From: Mantamonas sphyraenae
Taxonomy: Eukaryota; CRuMs; Mantamonadidae
Assembly (NCBI GenBank): GCA_026936335.1
Contig: JAPMXV010000059.1
Span: 268,105 to 332,104 of the forward strand
DNA length: 64,000 nt
Direction: 5' to 3'
In this document: positions 23,319-35,030 of the stretch, one piece after another
Layout: each line of letters starts with the position of its first letter
Position numbering within the stretch: the first letter of the stretch is position 1
Translations under genes and position numbers: made by a program
Notes under the pieces: generated by a model
The model's database searches: none
Told to the model about the DNA's origin: nothing
What the model saw: only the letters and a program-made list of their open reading frames with translations

Positions 23319-26236
23319 CTAGTCCTCCAAGTCCTCCTCGACTTGCCTGGGCCCTTCGCCAAGGCTGGCAAGGCTAGCTTCAAACTCGTCATCATCCAGG
23401 TCGAGGTCCAGGCGCGCCTTGCGCTCGGATGCAGCGGCGTTGCTTGTGCTTGGGCTTGTCGCGTCTCGCGCAGTCTCGCGGGGGCCGTCGATGGCAGGTA
23501 CCTTGACAGAGGCACGTGCGTTGGAGCTGCCTCGTGTGCTGGGCTTTCGGATACTGGACGCATTCTCCACGCGTCGCAGCGTCCGTCGGCCGCTCTCCTC
23601 GTCTTCCTCGTTCTCCACGTCGTCGAAGCCCAGATCCATAAAGGCGTCGTCGGTGCCCAGGCGCAGGCTCTCCACCGTAGTGCTGTTGATTGTGCCGTAT
23701 CTGTGCGGATCCTCAAAGCAGGGCATGCCCGTGTCTGCCAGACACTGGCGAAAGTCGTCGTTGTTCTTGTACAGCGCGGCACAGCACAGGCCCACGGCCG
23801 CTGAAATGAGGATGGCAATGACCAAACCAGCGCCTCCACTGCCGCCAGGACCCAGAGTGATTCCCTTGCACACGTACTGCTCAGGCATGTGATCCACGCC
23901 ACCCTTGACCTCGCACGTGTCTCCGGGGACGAGTCGATACCCACGCGTGACTGGGATGACCTTGCCTGGGAAACAGCCAGCGGGGGGGTACGCGGGTTTC
24001 TTGCTCTCGTCCTCCAGCGTGCAGGGGCCCAAACCTCCCGAGTTGCCGTCCAGCGTCGTTCGTTTGTAGCCCACATCACACTCGTAGTCGAAATCGGTGC
24101 ATGGGCAGTTGTCCAGACGCCGCGAGTGCTCGTAACGCAGGCCGTTGAAGCACGCTGCCAACTGCTTGCGGCGCGTGTAGCTGATCTTGTGGCCCAGGAG
24201 GCAGGGCTGGCCGACTCGCTGGTCGCTTGGCGTCCAGAACTCGTAGTCGGAGCCAGGTGCACCAGGTGTCTCCGGCAGGCTGCACTGTTTGCTCAGCACA
24301 GGTGCAAAATCCACATGCACCACCTGGCCTTTTTGTCCCAGTGAGCCGTACAGCACAAATGCACGCGTGGTCGACTCGGGTTCGGCTACAATGTTCTCCA
24401 CCGCAAAGGCTTGATCGGCAAACTGGAACGGTGTGCCATGTTTCGCCCTCGTCCACACTGTAAGACAGTGTGTTGGTCTGCTTTGTCATGTCCACGGCCA
24501 CAACGATGCCTCCATGGTCGCCAATCTCATAGATGAAGGCGCCGGAGTGAGCCTTGGTCCAGGTGAGGCCTGCATCGCGAGACAGGAACGTGTTGGACTG
24601 ATCCAGCTGATCTCTGAGGAAAGGCCCATGGTTTCCCGATGCCAACACGATGCCCACGGCATTGGGCGTGGAGTATAAAGGCGGGAAGCGGTTCGTGGCG
24701 CCGGGAGCGTTGCGCCAGCCATGCAGGTGTAGGTAGCAGTCTTCGTCGCTGACGTCGCATTCAAGGTTAGCGGGAACCTTGAGAGGCGACCACACGCCAC
24801 CCTTGTCGAAGGAGATGCGTGTTTGCATCTTGCTGTTTTCACCCACAATGTTGGCAATGTAAACACCCTCGACGCCATGCACGCGCGACACATGATTCTC
24901 GGCGACGCGCTCCAGAGACACAGAGAACTTGCTGCCACGACTGCCAGACACATAGAGGTTGCCCATTGGCGGTGCACCCGGTGGAGCGGTGGCGTCGTTG
25001 TGTTTAACCCACAGCATGGCCGACGACTCGGACGCGTCGACAAACTGAACCCCCTGAATCTCCAGCTCGGTGGGGAGTTCCACGGGTGTGGCTTTGACAG
25101 TACGCATCGAATCTTTGTGCTCGGACGGCACAAACACCTCCATGGTGAGCTCGTCCTTTGGCGGCTTGGCGTACGGGTTGGGGAAGTATCGAATGACATA
25201 CACGTACTTGTCGGTTTTGACAAACTCGTTGCCATTGATCACCAGCACCACAGGGTTGGTGAAGAAGTTTGCACCGTACATAAAGTGGAACTGGCGGTTG
25301 AATTCTGTAGCTGCAGGTTGTGGCGGTTTGCTGTTGACAGGCAAAGGGTGAAACACGGTGGCAAACACACCGTCTTCGTCATCATCTGCCCAGTCAAATG
25401 AGCGCACATAGGTGGCTACCATGTTGAAGGTTTGGCAAAAGTCCTGGGTGACGTAGAGCTGGAGTGGGGGTTTGAGTCAGCAAAGGCAAGGTGGAGGCAA
25501 GGCAGGGTCAGAGATGAGTGTGCAGGGAGGGCAAACCAAAGAGGCGACAAAGACATACCTCGCAGGCTGGGTGATCCGGGTCGACGTTGCCGTTCTTGTA
25601 GTAGCAGGCTTGGGCGAGCAAAAGGCGAGGATTGCGGGGGTGGAACTTGTAGGCAGTGAATGGAATAGTGTTCTTGACGAGGGTGTAGTTGCCTGCGTGT
25701 CCTCGAGAGTGGGTGGTCCAGATGTTGTTGCTGCCCTGCTCAAGAAAGACCATTTTGCGCGGATCGCGCGGATGAGCGAGGAGCTGACGAATCTTCACGG
25801 GGTCCCCACCACTCAACGCGGCCATCTGCTTGGTCTGATCATCCCAGGTTGCGCCTCCGTCCTCGGAGCGCATCACCTTGTAGTCGAGGGTGAGCACAAA
25901 GACAATCTGCAGTCGCAAACGGAGTGTCAGTTGTTTGCGAAGAGGGAATGGACGCGTCGGCAGACAGGGTCAGACGGGCTGTCGAAACGAAGAAGGAAGG
26001 GAAGTACGAGGGGCAACGGCGTACTCTTTTGTCGTTGCCAATCCAATGGATGTCATTGACGCCACCGGTCCAGTCTTGCACAGGCGAGGCAATGGGAGTT
26101 GGGAGAGGAGCAGGAGAGGAGGTGGGATAGGGGTCGGTGCTGCATCGTCGGCCCATGCCTGGTGCACACACGCACATGCGAGCAGGAGAAGCAACGCAGT
26201 ACACACGCGTGCTCTTGGAAACGTGAGCTGCAGCAT
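23319..26236 (-). CDS. Sortilin/VPS10-type sorting receptor
   Basis: Four exons (26236-26176, 26074-26026, 25906-25559, 25458-23319). A signal peptide (MLQLTFPRARVCTALLLLLA) precedes a VPS10 ten-bladed propeller with Asp-box blades (VMRSEDGGATW, TFLSRDAGLTWTKAHSGAFI, YSVDEGETWHT). The 10CC module follows (CDVGYKRT, CEVKGGVDHMPEQYVC), then one membrane helix (GAGLVIAILISAAVGLCCAA) and an acidic cytosolic tail ending ASLASLGEGPRQVEEDLED, which suits GGA/AP-type sorting signals. Such receptors carry cargo between Golgi and endosomes/lysosomes; AP-5 in the same window acts in the same system. The frame breaks once near 24435. Dropping one C restores TWHTVQFADQAFAV, the expected continuation of the blade, so an assembly insertion is likely. 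Divergent from NAT10 with 153 bases between starts. Confidence 0.9.
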
Positions 26237-26389
26237 GCGGGAGGGGATTGCGTGGGCGAGCAAGGGCGGATCGCCACGGCAGGCGTTTGGTGGGGCCAAG
26301 AGGTCATGTTCGGGAGAAATGGATGTTCAAAAGGACCATGAGGGTGTTGGGTGGAGCATACGCGCGACCAGAGGCACAAGAAGCAGACA

Positions 26390-29300
26390 ATGGTGCGGAA
26401 GAAGCTAGACTCACGCATCCGCACTCTGATTCGGAATGGAGTGGCACAGAACCATCGATCGTTCTTTGTGATTGTGGGCGACCGAGGCAAGGACGTGGTG
26501 ATGCAATTGCACTACATGCTGACGAAGGAGCTGGCCAAGACGCGGCCGTCGGTGGTGTGGTGCTACAAGAAGGAACTGGGCTTCAGCAGGTATGGTGACA
26601 GGGAACGAGACGAGGGCAAGGGGGGCAAGGATGTGGCGTGGGGATGTGTGTGGGCCAGTTTCGGGGAGTACACACTGACGCAATGAGGACAGCCACCGGA
26701 AGAAGCGCATGCGGCAGATGCAGAAGCAGCTGCAGCGAGGCCTGGTGGACGCTGACCAGAACGACGCCTTTGACCTGTTTCTGTCGTCTACGAACATCCG
26801 ATACACATACTACAAGGACACACACAAAATCTTGGGCAACACATACGGCATGTGCGTGCTGCAGGATTTTGAGGCGTTGACACCGAATCTGCTTGCGCGG
26901 ACGGTGGAGACGGTGGAAGGAGGCGGCCTGGTGGTGCTTCTCCTGCGCACCATGGGTTCGCTCAAGCAGCTCTATGACTTTTCCATGGATGTGCACGCAC
27001 GCTTCCGCACAGAGTCACACAAGGTAGGCAGCGTGGTTGGGCGTGGGAAGGGCCCGGGTGACGGGAAATGCGGCGTGGGCGGATTTTCCAGTGAGGGCAT
27101 ACCTGTGGGCTGACACATGGGACGGTACACACACAGCACATTGTGCCTCGATTCAACGAGCGCTTCCTGCTGTCGCTGGCGGACTGTGCGAGCTGTATGG
27201 TGGTGGACGACGAGTTGAACCTACTGCCGATCTCGTCGCACATGCGCAGTCTGGAGGCGCGTGCGCGGTTGGACGAGGAGGGTCAGGTGGTGTTGTCAGC
27301 CAGCAATGCAGAACTGGAGGAGGTGAAAGAGTCGCTGAGGGACACGCAGCCTGTGGGATCGCTGGTGTCGTGCGCAAAGACGTTGGACCAGGCCAAAGCG
27401 ATCATGACGTTTGTTGAGGCCATCTCTGAAGAGACGCTGCGTTCGACGGTTGCGCTGACGGCAGGACGTGGACGTGGCAAGAGTGCAGCGCTGGGCATTG
27501 CCATGGCGGCAGCGGTGGCGCACGGGTACGCAAACATCTTTGTGACGTCGCCGACACCGGAGAACCTGAAGACGCTGTTCCAGTTTGTGTTTCGTGGCTT
27601 TGATGCGCTCGGGTATGAGGAACACGTGGACTACGAACTAGTGCAGTCGACAAACCCGGAATTCAACGGGGCCATTGTGAGGGTGAACATCTTCCGCGAG
27701 CACCGGCAGACGATCCAGTACATTGCGCCGACGGACGGAGACAAGCTGGGCCAGGCGGAGCTGCTGGTAATCGACGAGGCGGCAGCGATTCCGTTGCCGT
27801 ACGTGAAGAAGCTGCTGGGCCCCTACCTGGTGTTTATCTCGTCGACGGTGAACGGGTACGAGGGCACGGGCAGGTCGCTGTCGCTGAAACTGTTCAAACA
27901 GCTGCGCGGCAAAGCAAGCGCAGGAGACACAAGCAGCAGTAGCAGCAGTAGCAGCAGTTCCGAAGCGAGTGGGATCACAGCACGGCAACTGCGGGAGATC
28001 AAGCTGCAGGAACCGATTCGGTATTCGGAGGGCGACGACGTAGAGTCGTGGCTGCACAAGCTGCTGTGCCTGGATGCGACAAGCGTGCCGCGACTGATGA
28101 GCGGGGTGCCTTCTGTGAACGAGTGCCAGCTGTACTATGTGAACAGGGACGTGTTGTTTTCGTACCACCGCGTGGCGGAGGCGTTCCTGCAGCGCATGAT
28201 GGCGTTGTACGTGAGTTCTCATTATCGCAACACGCCGAACGATCTGCAAATGCTTGCAGATGCGCCTGCGCACCACCTGTTTGTGCTTCTGGGCCCCGTG
28301 ACGACCAGCATTCCTGAGGTGCTGTGTGTGATCCAGGTTGCGCTGGAGGGGGAGATCTCGCGAGAGACGGTGGTGAGGAACTTTGCAGAGGGCAACCGTG
28401 CGTCGGGTGACATGATTCCATGGACCATTGCACAGCAGTATCAGGACTCGGAGTTTGCACGTCTGAGTGGAGCGCGCGTGGTGCGCATTGCGACGCATCC
28501 GGACCACCAGCGCATGCGGTACGGCTCACGTGCTATGGAACTGCTGAGTGAGTACTATGCCGGTGCCATGGTGAGCCTGGACGAGGAGGGAGGTGAGGAG
28601 GATGACGAGGAGGATGACGAGGACGACGACGACGAGGTGGACGTGGGCAAAGGCAAGTCAAAGGAGAAATCGACGCTGCTGGTGGAGCAACTGGCACCGA
28701 AGAAATTGACAAAGCCTCTGCTGATTGGATTGGAGGAGCGCAAGGCGGAGCGACTTCACTATCTGGGAGTGGCGTACGGGCTGACGCAAAGTCTGTTCAA
28801 CTTTTGGACAAAGAACGGGTTTGTGCCGCTGTACATCCGATCGACAGCCAACGAGCTGACGGGAGAGCACTCGTGCATGATGGTGAAGAAGCTGGAGAAC
28901 GAGGGGAGCGGAGGAGTGGTTGCAGAAGGAGACTGGTTGGGCCCGTTCAGCGAAGACTACCGTCGGCGCTTCCTGTCGCTGATGTCGTTTGAGTTTCAGA
29001 AGCTGCACCCAACGCTGGCGATGAGCGTGCTGCGCAGTGTGCAGCGTGCTGCGCGAGAAGAGGGCGGGAGCAAGACGCAGGGCAAGGCGCTGAGCAGGGG
29101 CGAACTGGACATGTTTCTGAGCGGACACGACATCAGGCGACTGGACACGTACAGACGCAGTCTGATCGATTATCACGTGATCATGGACCTTGTGCCAGTG
29201 CTCGCGCGGTTGTGGTTTGAGGAGCGGCTGCAGGTGGAGGGCAAGGTGACGATGACGAGCCAGACGATCCTGATGGCAATTGGTCTGCAGCACAAGAGCG

Positions 29301-29788
29301 TAGAGCAGGTTGCGCAGGAGCTGGGGATCCAGGTGAAGCAGACGCTGGCGCTTTTCAACAAGATCATTGGCACGACGGTGAAGCACCTGAACGAGCTGGA
29401 AGAGGAGGAGATTGCTCGTGAGCTGCCGTCCAAGTATGAGTACCAGGACGTGGGTGGCGAGATGATGCCAGTGGAGGAGTCGCTGCACGGTGAGCTGGGC
29501 GAAGCCGGACAAAGGGAGGTTGAGCGAGTGCGCGAAAAGATGGTGGGCAAGCGACGAAGAGACGAGGAGGAGGTGTGGGAAGATGGAAATGAGGATGAAT
29601 TGGAGATGGACAGGGGCGGAGAGGATGACGAGGAGGTGCTGGCCACACCGGAAGCGAGCAGCAGCAGCCGGTCGAAGAAGAGTGAGAAGAAGAGCGGCAA
29701 GAAGAGTGGCAAGAAGAGTGGCAAGAAGGAGAAGAAGAGCGAGAAGAAGAGTGGCAAGAAGAAGAAGAAGCAGAAGCGTGATGAATGA
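26390..29788 (+). CDS. NAT10: RNA cytidine acetyltransferase NAT10/Kre33
   Basis: Exons 26390-26589, 26693-27023 and 27137-29788 join to 1,060 residues. NAT10 makes N4-acetylcytidine in 18S rRNA and some tRNAs, using ATP and acetyl-CoA, in the nucleolus. The N-terminus MVRKKLDSRIRTLIRNGVAQ and VIVGDRGKDVV are followed by the near-invariant GNTYGMCVLQDFEALTPNLL. The helicase part has a Walker A in TAGRGRGKSAALG (about residue 285) and IDEAAAIPLPYVKKLLGPYL. The GNAT part near residue 625 has VVRIATHPDHQRMRYGSRAM. IGLQHKSVEQVAQELGI sits near the C-terminal tail-like domain. A poly-Ser insert lies near residue 445. The protein ends in KKSG-type repeats, typical of nucleolar tails. It converges on a PB1 gene with 19 bases between stops. 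Confidence 0.96.
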
Positions 29789-29807
29789 AGAGTTGCATTT
29801 TAGGCGT

Positions 29808-30728
29808 TCAGTCGTCCTGCAGCATCAGGGCAGCCACGAGGTTGGCAGCCTCTTCGGCCTCGCGTCCAGCACGCTCAGCCTCAGCCTTGAGTGCGTCGGC
29901 CTTGGCCTTGGCACGTGCGGCCTCCTCCTGAGCCTTGGCGGCCGTGTCGGTCAGCACAGCCGACTCGGTCTCTGCGGCGTCGGCCTGGGCCTCGGCATCA
30001 GCGACCTCCTGGGCACGCTCGACAGCCTCCAGAGACGCCTGCTCGGCGTGGGCCTTGGCCTCCTCCAGAGCCTCCTGGCGAAGGCGGGCCTCTTCCTCCA
30101 TGGCCTTCTGGAACTCGATCTCCTCCTCGCGCGAGCGATCCACGCTGTTGCTGGAGCTGGAGTTGTTGATACCGCTTGAGTTGTTGCCACCAAGGAGCAC
30201 GGTGACGCGCAGGGTGCCGTCGAGCTCGTTGGCGTAGCGGATGGCCTCGTTCAGCTCGTCGGTGTTGGTCAGCGTGCACAGATCGCCATCCTCATCCTGG
30301 TACTTGACGGTGAAGTCAATGTTGCGCAGCTGGAACACCACAGCGACCTGAGGTGTGCACACAAGCAAGCGTCAGTGGTGGTGATCTTCAAAGGCGGGCG
30401 AAAAAGGAGAGGGTTTTCCGTTTGTCTTTTGGGAGACATCGGGCGACGGCGTGGACATGTGGCAAGAGGAAGCGAGGACGACGCATGCACAGTGTTGGGT
30501 GATGGACGGGGGATATGAGGTGCGATGATGCACGGTGAAGTAGGCCAGTGCGGCCGGATTGGTGACGTGTGGCCGGAAGAAAAGAAGGGTTGGAATTCCA
30601 CGCGTTTGCGGGATTTTCTGTGCAGAGCAGAGACAACGAACCTGGTTCAGGAGGCCCGTGAAGGTCACGTCGTCGGCGGCGGTGAGACGGCGCTTGTCGT
30701 TGTTGTAAGTGAGCTTAAGCTTGACCAT
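29808..30728 (-). CDS. PB1-domain coiled-coil protein A
   Basis: Exons 30728-30642 and 30347-29808 (294-nt intron, phase 0) encode 208 residues. Residues 1-85 form a PB1 domain, a head-to-tail interaction fold: basic first strand MVKLKLTYNNDKRRL and an acidic OPCA motif VKYQDEDGDLCTLTNTDEL. Having both faces suggests self-chaining or mixed chains with the two paralogs. A Ser/Asn linker then leads into about 110 residues of Ala/Glu/Arg heptad-type helix ending ANLVAALMLQDD. No catalytic domain is visible, so a scaffold role is inferred. The helix half is almost identical to paralog C (36748-37797) while the PB1 half differs more. Convergent with NAT10. Confidence 0.8.
30592..30612 (-). promoter_or_regulatory. 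Conserved intron element of PB1 gene A
   Basis: In gene sense, TCCCGCAAACGC lies about 25-35 bases inside the intron and is followed by GTGGAATTCC. The core CCGCAAACGC recurs at a similar distance from the donor in the other two PB1 paralogs, although the rest of the introns is largely unalignable by eye. Role unknown: splicing control, a small RNA or a DNA element are all open. Confidence 0.45.
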
Positions 30729-30826
30729 GTTGTGGTGAGATGTGGGTGCGTGTGGTGTTGTGCGACGGAGCGCAAACCCCGGCCCAGCTTTTCAACGGCA
30801 ACAGGAGCGCAAACCCACACGGTGTG

Positions 30827-33800
30827 ATGAAGAGAGAGGGCGAGGCTCACAGAAATGGTTCCGGAATGGACATCGAGGGCGATGGGGACCGGCGCACGGG
30901 GAGATCTGGCCAGGACCGGGTGGATGCAAGTGCATTGTGCGGGAAGCGGGCAGGGGAGGATGTGTGGGCGGATGCAGTGAGCACACACGGCGAAACCGCG
31001 GTGTTGGAGGCTCTGCTGGACATGGAGATCAGCACGCGGTGGCTGGAGTGTGTGCTGTGGCTGCATAAAGAGGCGGAAGAGGTGACAACGTCGTCTGTGG
31101 AGCAGAGGGAAGCAGTGTGGGCTCGAATGGTGAATTGGATGCAGAATGAGTCGGCACAGCAAGCATTGCGGGACGTGACGCTGTGTGCACACGGAGTGGT
31201 GGCGGTGAGCGTGAGCTTGGGACGGAGCGGCAACTCGGTGACGAGTGCAGTGGACGGGCTGGCAGACGATCGATGGCTGCTTGTGTGCAGTGCGTGCATG
31301 AAACGGTTGAGCGGGGAAGCGGAGACAGAGGTGGTGTGGGCGTGGCTGGAGCGTGTGGAGAGGTGCTTGCACTCGGCGGCGGAGCGCACACGTTTCCTGG
31401 CGCTGAATACGTTGCAATTGGCCATGGAAGAGCAATTGCATGTAAGCTTGGCACATATGGACACCATATGTGCGTGGGTGCTTCAGCTATGCCGGGACAC
31501 GATGCACTCGACACCAAAGCAGCTGAAACCGGTGGTGCTGGCGCTTGTACGCCACAGGGAGGCAGAAGCGGTGAAAGAACAGTTTGTAGAGGGAGTGTTG
31601 CGTCTGAGCTGGAGGGCCAAGGGCAAGTTTGTGGCGATGTCCGCGTTGGCGAGGGTGGATGCAAGTGGGTTGCTGGAACGCGTGCCGGAGCTGTTTGAGC
31701 ATGTGGTGGACGCTGTGCTCGAGCATCGTACTATGCGCACACACGTCACTGACCTGTTTCGTCAGCTGGTGGAGTCATTGTGTGAACAGCGCACGGCGAG
31801 GGAGTGCGCGGAGATGGCTGGGCCTGCAGTGGCGGGCGCGTTGGATGCAGACGAGGAGAATGTGGTGATGGGCCGCATCGTGCCTTTGTTGATGAAACAC
31901 TGCGGCAGCGAGGCGTGCAATGCGCTTCTACCGCGGGTGAGATCGCTGCGGGCCAAGATGGAGGCGATGAGCGTGGCGAGGAAGCGCAAACTGCTGTCGG
32001 ATGAGGCACTTCAGGATGAGAGCGACGCTTTGCGAGAAGCGTTGTGCGGGGATGGTCCAGAGGTTTTGGCTGCTCTGGCGCTGCTTTGTGACGCGTCGAG
32101 CAAACATGTGGCGCCGAGCGAGACGGAGAAGGAGCTGCTGCTGCTGTTTCTTCAGCGACACGTGAACCAAGAGACGGCCAAGGCAAGGTTGGTTGTGCTG
32201 CGGCATGTGTCTCGGTTTATGGATCGATCGAGGAGCGACGAGAGCTTCGGCAGGGCGGTGGTAAGGGAGATGGTAAAGGCGATGGTGGAGGCGGATTGTC
32301 ATGGGGTGTACGAGACTGGGGCTGGGGTGCTGACGATGGTGAAGGAGCACTTGAGAGCGGACAAAGAGGAGGTTGGGCAACTGTTGGCAATGATGTTGGA
32401 GGCGAATGATGAGGTGCTGGACGACACGCGAACGATGCTGTTTGAGGTTGTGTCACAAGGACATTTGGACAGGGCATACGACAGCGAGTGGGTGCACACA
32501 CAGAGCATGGATATGATGAACGAACTGAATGCGAACGACGTGCATGCTGGGATGTTGGGTATGCGTCTGCTGTTGGACCACGGGCACGCCAGCGAAGAGG
32601 ACTTGCATGCATGGGCAGCCGAGGAGGCAGAGAGTGTGAAGCTGCACATGGAGTGGGCTACCTTGCTGAGCAGGGATGGCAAGGCGAGGTTGGGCGAGCA
32701 AGAGTCGCTGGAAGCGACGGTGAACTATCTGGCCGAGCAGACAGACGGGCTGCTGCAGGAGCTGGAAAGCAGGCAAGAGGGCGAGGATCGAGGGCGACAG
32801 AATGCGTGGCTCGCGTTTCGTGCGGCTTTGGAGATTGTCAACTTGCACATTGCGGAGATGGAAGTGGATGGAGAGACGGGAGAACGGGTGGGCAGGCTGC
32901 TGATGCGGATCATGAAAGAGGCACGGCATCAGGGAACGGTTGTCGCCGGTCAGAGTGTGCTTCGCAGTTTGTGCACACGTATGGATGACACACGGAAGTG
33001 TGCGCTGGGTGGGCGATGGAGGTGGTGGACGAGCTGGCAGACGATCAGCTGTTTGTGCTTCGGCGATCGGTAAGCCAGTGTGCGATTCTGACGGCCGTGG
33101 TGACGGCGGGAGATGCTGGAGGAAGCGAGGGGGCACTGTTGGGTCGTGTGATGGACAAGCTGATGGGCGTGCTGCGCAAAGGGGGAGAACGTGCGCAGGT
33201 GCACTCTCTGCACGCTGTACGCACGCTGTTGTCGTGCACGGAGCTCAAGCGAGCGAGCGAACAGTATTGGGGAGACTTTCTGGCGCTGAGTGTGCCTCTG
33301 ACGCGGAGCGAGCACTTTGGGGTGCGCAACGCGAGTGTGCTGGGGAGCTGCACGGTGATGCAGCGGTGCACGGCGGGCAAAACGGCATACTTGTTCTTCA
33401 AACGGTATCCAGAGCTGCTTGGGAGTTTGGTGGAGCAGGTACGTGAGGAGAACGTGATCGGAGTGGCGATGGTGGGAGCGCTGGAACGGGCGTCGAGCAC
33501 GCAAGGGTCTGTGGAGGAGCTGGGAGAGGTTGTGGAACATGTGGCATGCAATGCGAGGAGCCACTATGTGCGGCATGTGGCTGCAGATGCAATTGGAGTG
33601 TTTGTGCCAGTGCAGGAGGCTGTGGCAGACGCTTCTCGTCGTGTGGATTGGATCGAGGCCATGGAGAGAGGTGCGAGTGGATGGTCATCGAATTGGCTGC
33701 AAGGGCAGCTGTGGATGATTGAGGCCGAGCTAGAGGGCGTGCAGGACGGCGTGGTGGAAGGCGCAGAGGAAGTGTTGCTGAGATTGCTGTGCGATCGGCG

Positions 33801-33980
33801 TGTGCCGCCCCTCGTACGCTTGCAGGTGTTGACGCTGTGCAGGCATCAGCGCGTGGTAGGAAAAGAAGGGGGCCAAGGGCTGGCAAGAGTGATGGAGCAA
33901 GACGGGGTGTTGGAGGGAGTGCGGGAGGAGCACCCTGGAGGACGGGCGTGGGTGGAACGTGAGGGAATGGCGGAATGGAC
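30827..33980 (+). CDS. THADA/Trm732 family protein (tRNA 2'-O-methylation cofactor)
   Basis: Begins at ATG 30827 (or 30866) and encodes over 1,000 residues of helical repeats. Yeast Trm732 works with Trm7 to methylate tRNA position 32; human THADA is the homolog. The diagnostic part is a DUF2428-like region: a WLAFRAALEIVNLHIAE helix, MKEARHQGTVVAGQSVLRSL, LFVLRRSVSQCAILTAVV, AQVHSLHAVRTLLSC, FGVRNASVLGSCTVMQR and FKRYPELLGSLVEQV. The frame breaks at 32998, where AAGTGT would need one more G to read on in the downstream frame. The C-terminus is unclear: the downstream frame runs into the antisense of the next PB1 gene, so the true stop probably lies between about 33975 and 34020. Shorter than human THADA. 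Divergent from PB1 gene A. Confidence 0.75.
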
Positions 33981-33996
33981 AATGAGAAGTGGGAGT

Positions 33997-34927
33997 TTAA
34001 TCCTCAGCGTACTGGTAGGCAGCGACGAGGTTGTTGGCTTCCTCAGCCTCCTTGCCGGCAACCTCTGCCTGGGAACGCAGGGCGTTGGCCTTGCCCTGAG
34101 CGCGCTCAGCCTCCTCACGGGCCTTGGCGGCGGTGTCCGCAAGGACAGCAGCCTCGGTCTCCTTGCCCTCGGCCTGGGCGATGGCATCCTCAGCCTCCTG
34201 GGCACGCTCGGCGGCCTCGATGGCCAGCTGCTCGGCGCGTGCGCGGGCCTCTTCCAAAGCCTCCATGCGCAGGGCGTGCTCCTCAGCCATCAGCTGGTTG
34301 GCAGCATGCTCCTCCTGAGCCTGGATCTTGATGGCGGCGGCGACGTCCTCGGCGCTCACGGTGGACTCGACGTTGGCCTCGGCCAGCACGGTGAGGCGCA
34401 GGGTGCCGTTGGACTCGCCCGCCCACTTCAGCGCCTCGGACAGCTCGTTGTCGCTCTTGATGGTGCACAGGTCGTTGTCCTCATCGAGGTACTTGATGGT
34501 CACGGCATGGGGGTCCTCCAGCTTGTACACAGACGCAACCTGAAGCCATGTGTTGGGCGCCCACGTGTCAGCCGGCCAAACGAAGAAAAGTGTGGTGCCC
34601 TCCCACTGAATTCTGCGAGGGCCTTTTTTGGGCGGAAGGCCGCTCACACGTGCGGCGCAGAGTGCAAACACGCCGTGCACATGCTCTCGTGTGCGCACAT
34701 GCATGCATGACAGATGTCACACAAACGTGTGCGTGCATGTGCACGGTGGTGTGTGACGGAGAGTGGCCGGGGAAGGGAAAATCGAGCGAGAGCCGCGTTT
34801 GCGGAAAAAAAACATGCTGGCAAAGAGAGCCACGTACCTGCACCTGCAGAGCCAGGAAGGAGGTGTCGTTGGACACGGCCAGGCGGCGGATGTCGTCGTT
34901 GAAGTTGAGCTTAAGCTTGGTGGACAT
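33997..34927 (-). CDS. PB1-domain coiled-coil protein B
   Basis: Exons 34927-34838 and 34539-33997 (298-nt intron, phase 0, same codon position as in paralogs A and C) encode 210 residues. The PB1 basic strand is MSTKLKLNFNDDIRRLAVSN and the OPCA motif IKYLDEDNDLCTIKSDNEL. The C-terminal helix is Ala/Glu-rich with the same ending pattern (EEANNLVAAYQYAED) but is clearly diverged from A and C, so this is the older branch of the trio. It sits in tandem with kynureninase (104 bases) and converges on THADA. Probably a PB1 scaffold; function unknown. Confidence 0.8.
34792..34812 (-). promoter_or_regulatory. Conserved intron element of PB1 gene B
   Basis: In gene sense a run of eight T is followed by CCGCAAACGCGGC, about 25-45 bases inside the intron. 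It shares T-run + CCGCAAACGC with the introns of PB1 genes A and C. Confidence 0.45.
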
Positions 34928-35030
34928 GTTGTGTGAAGAAAGAGTTTTTTGATGGATGCGTCGGCGGCAATGGAACGCTCGCCTTTTCAATCGACCGACC
35001 GCAAACACGCCACCACAAACACACCCGGAA

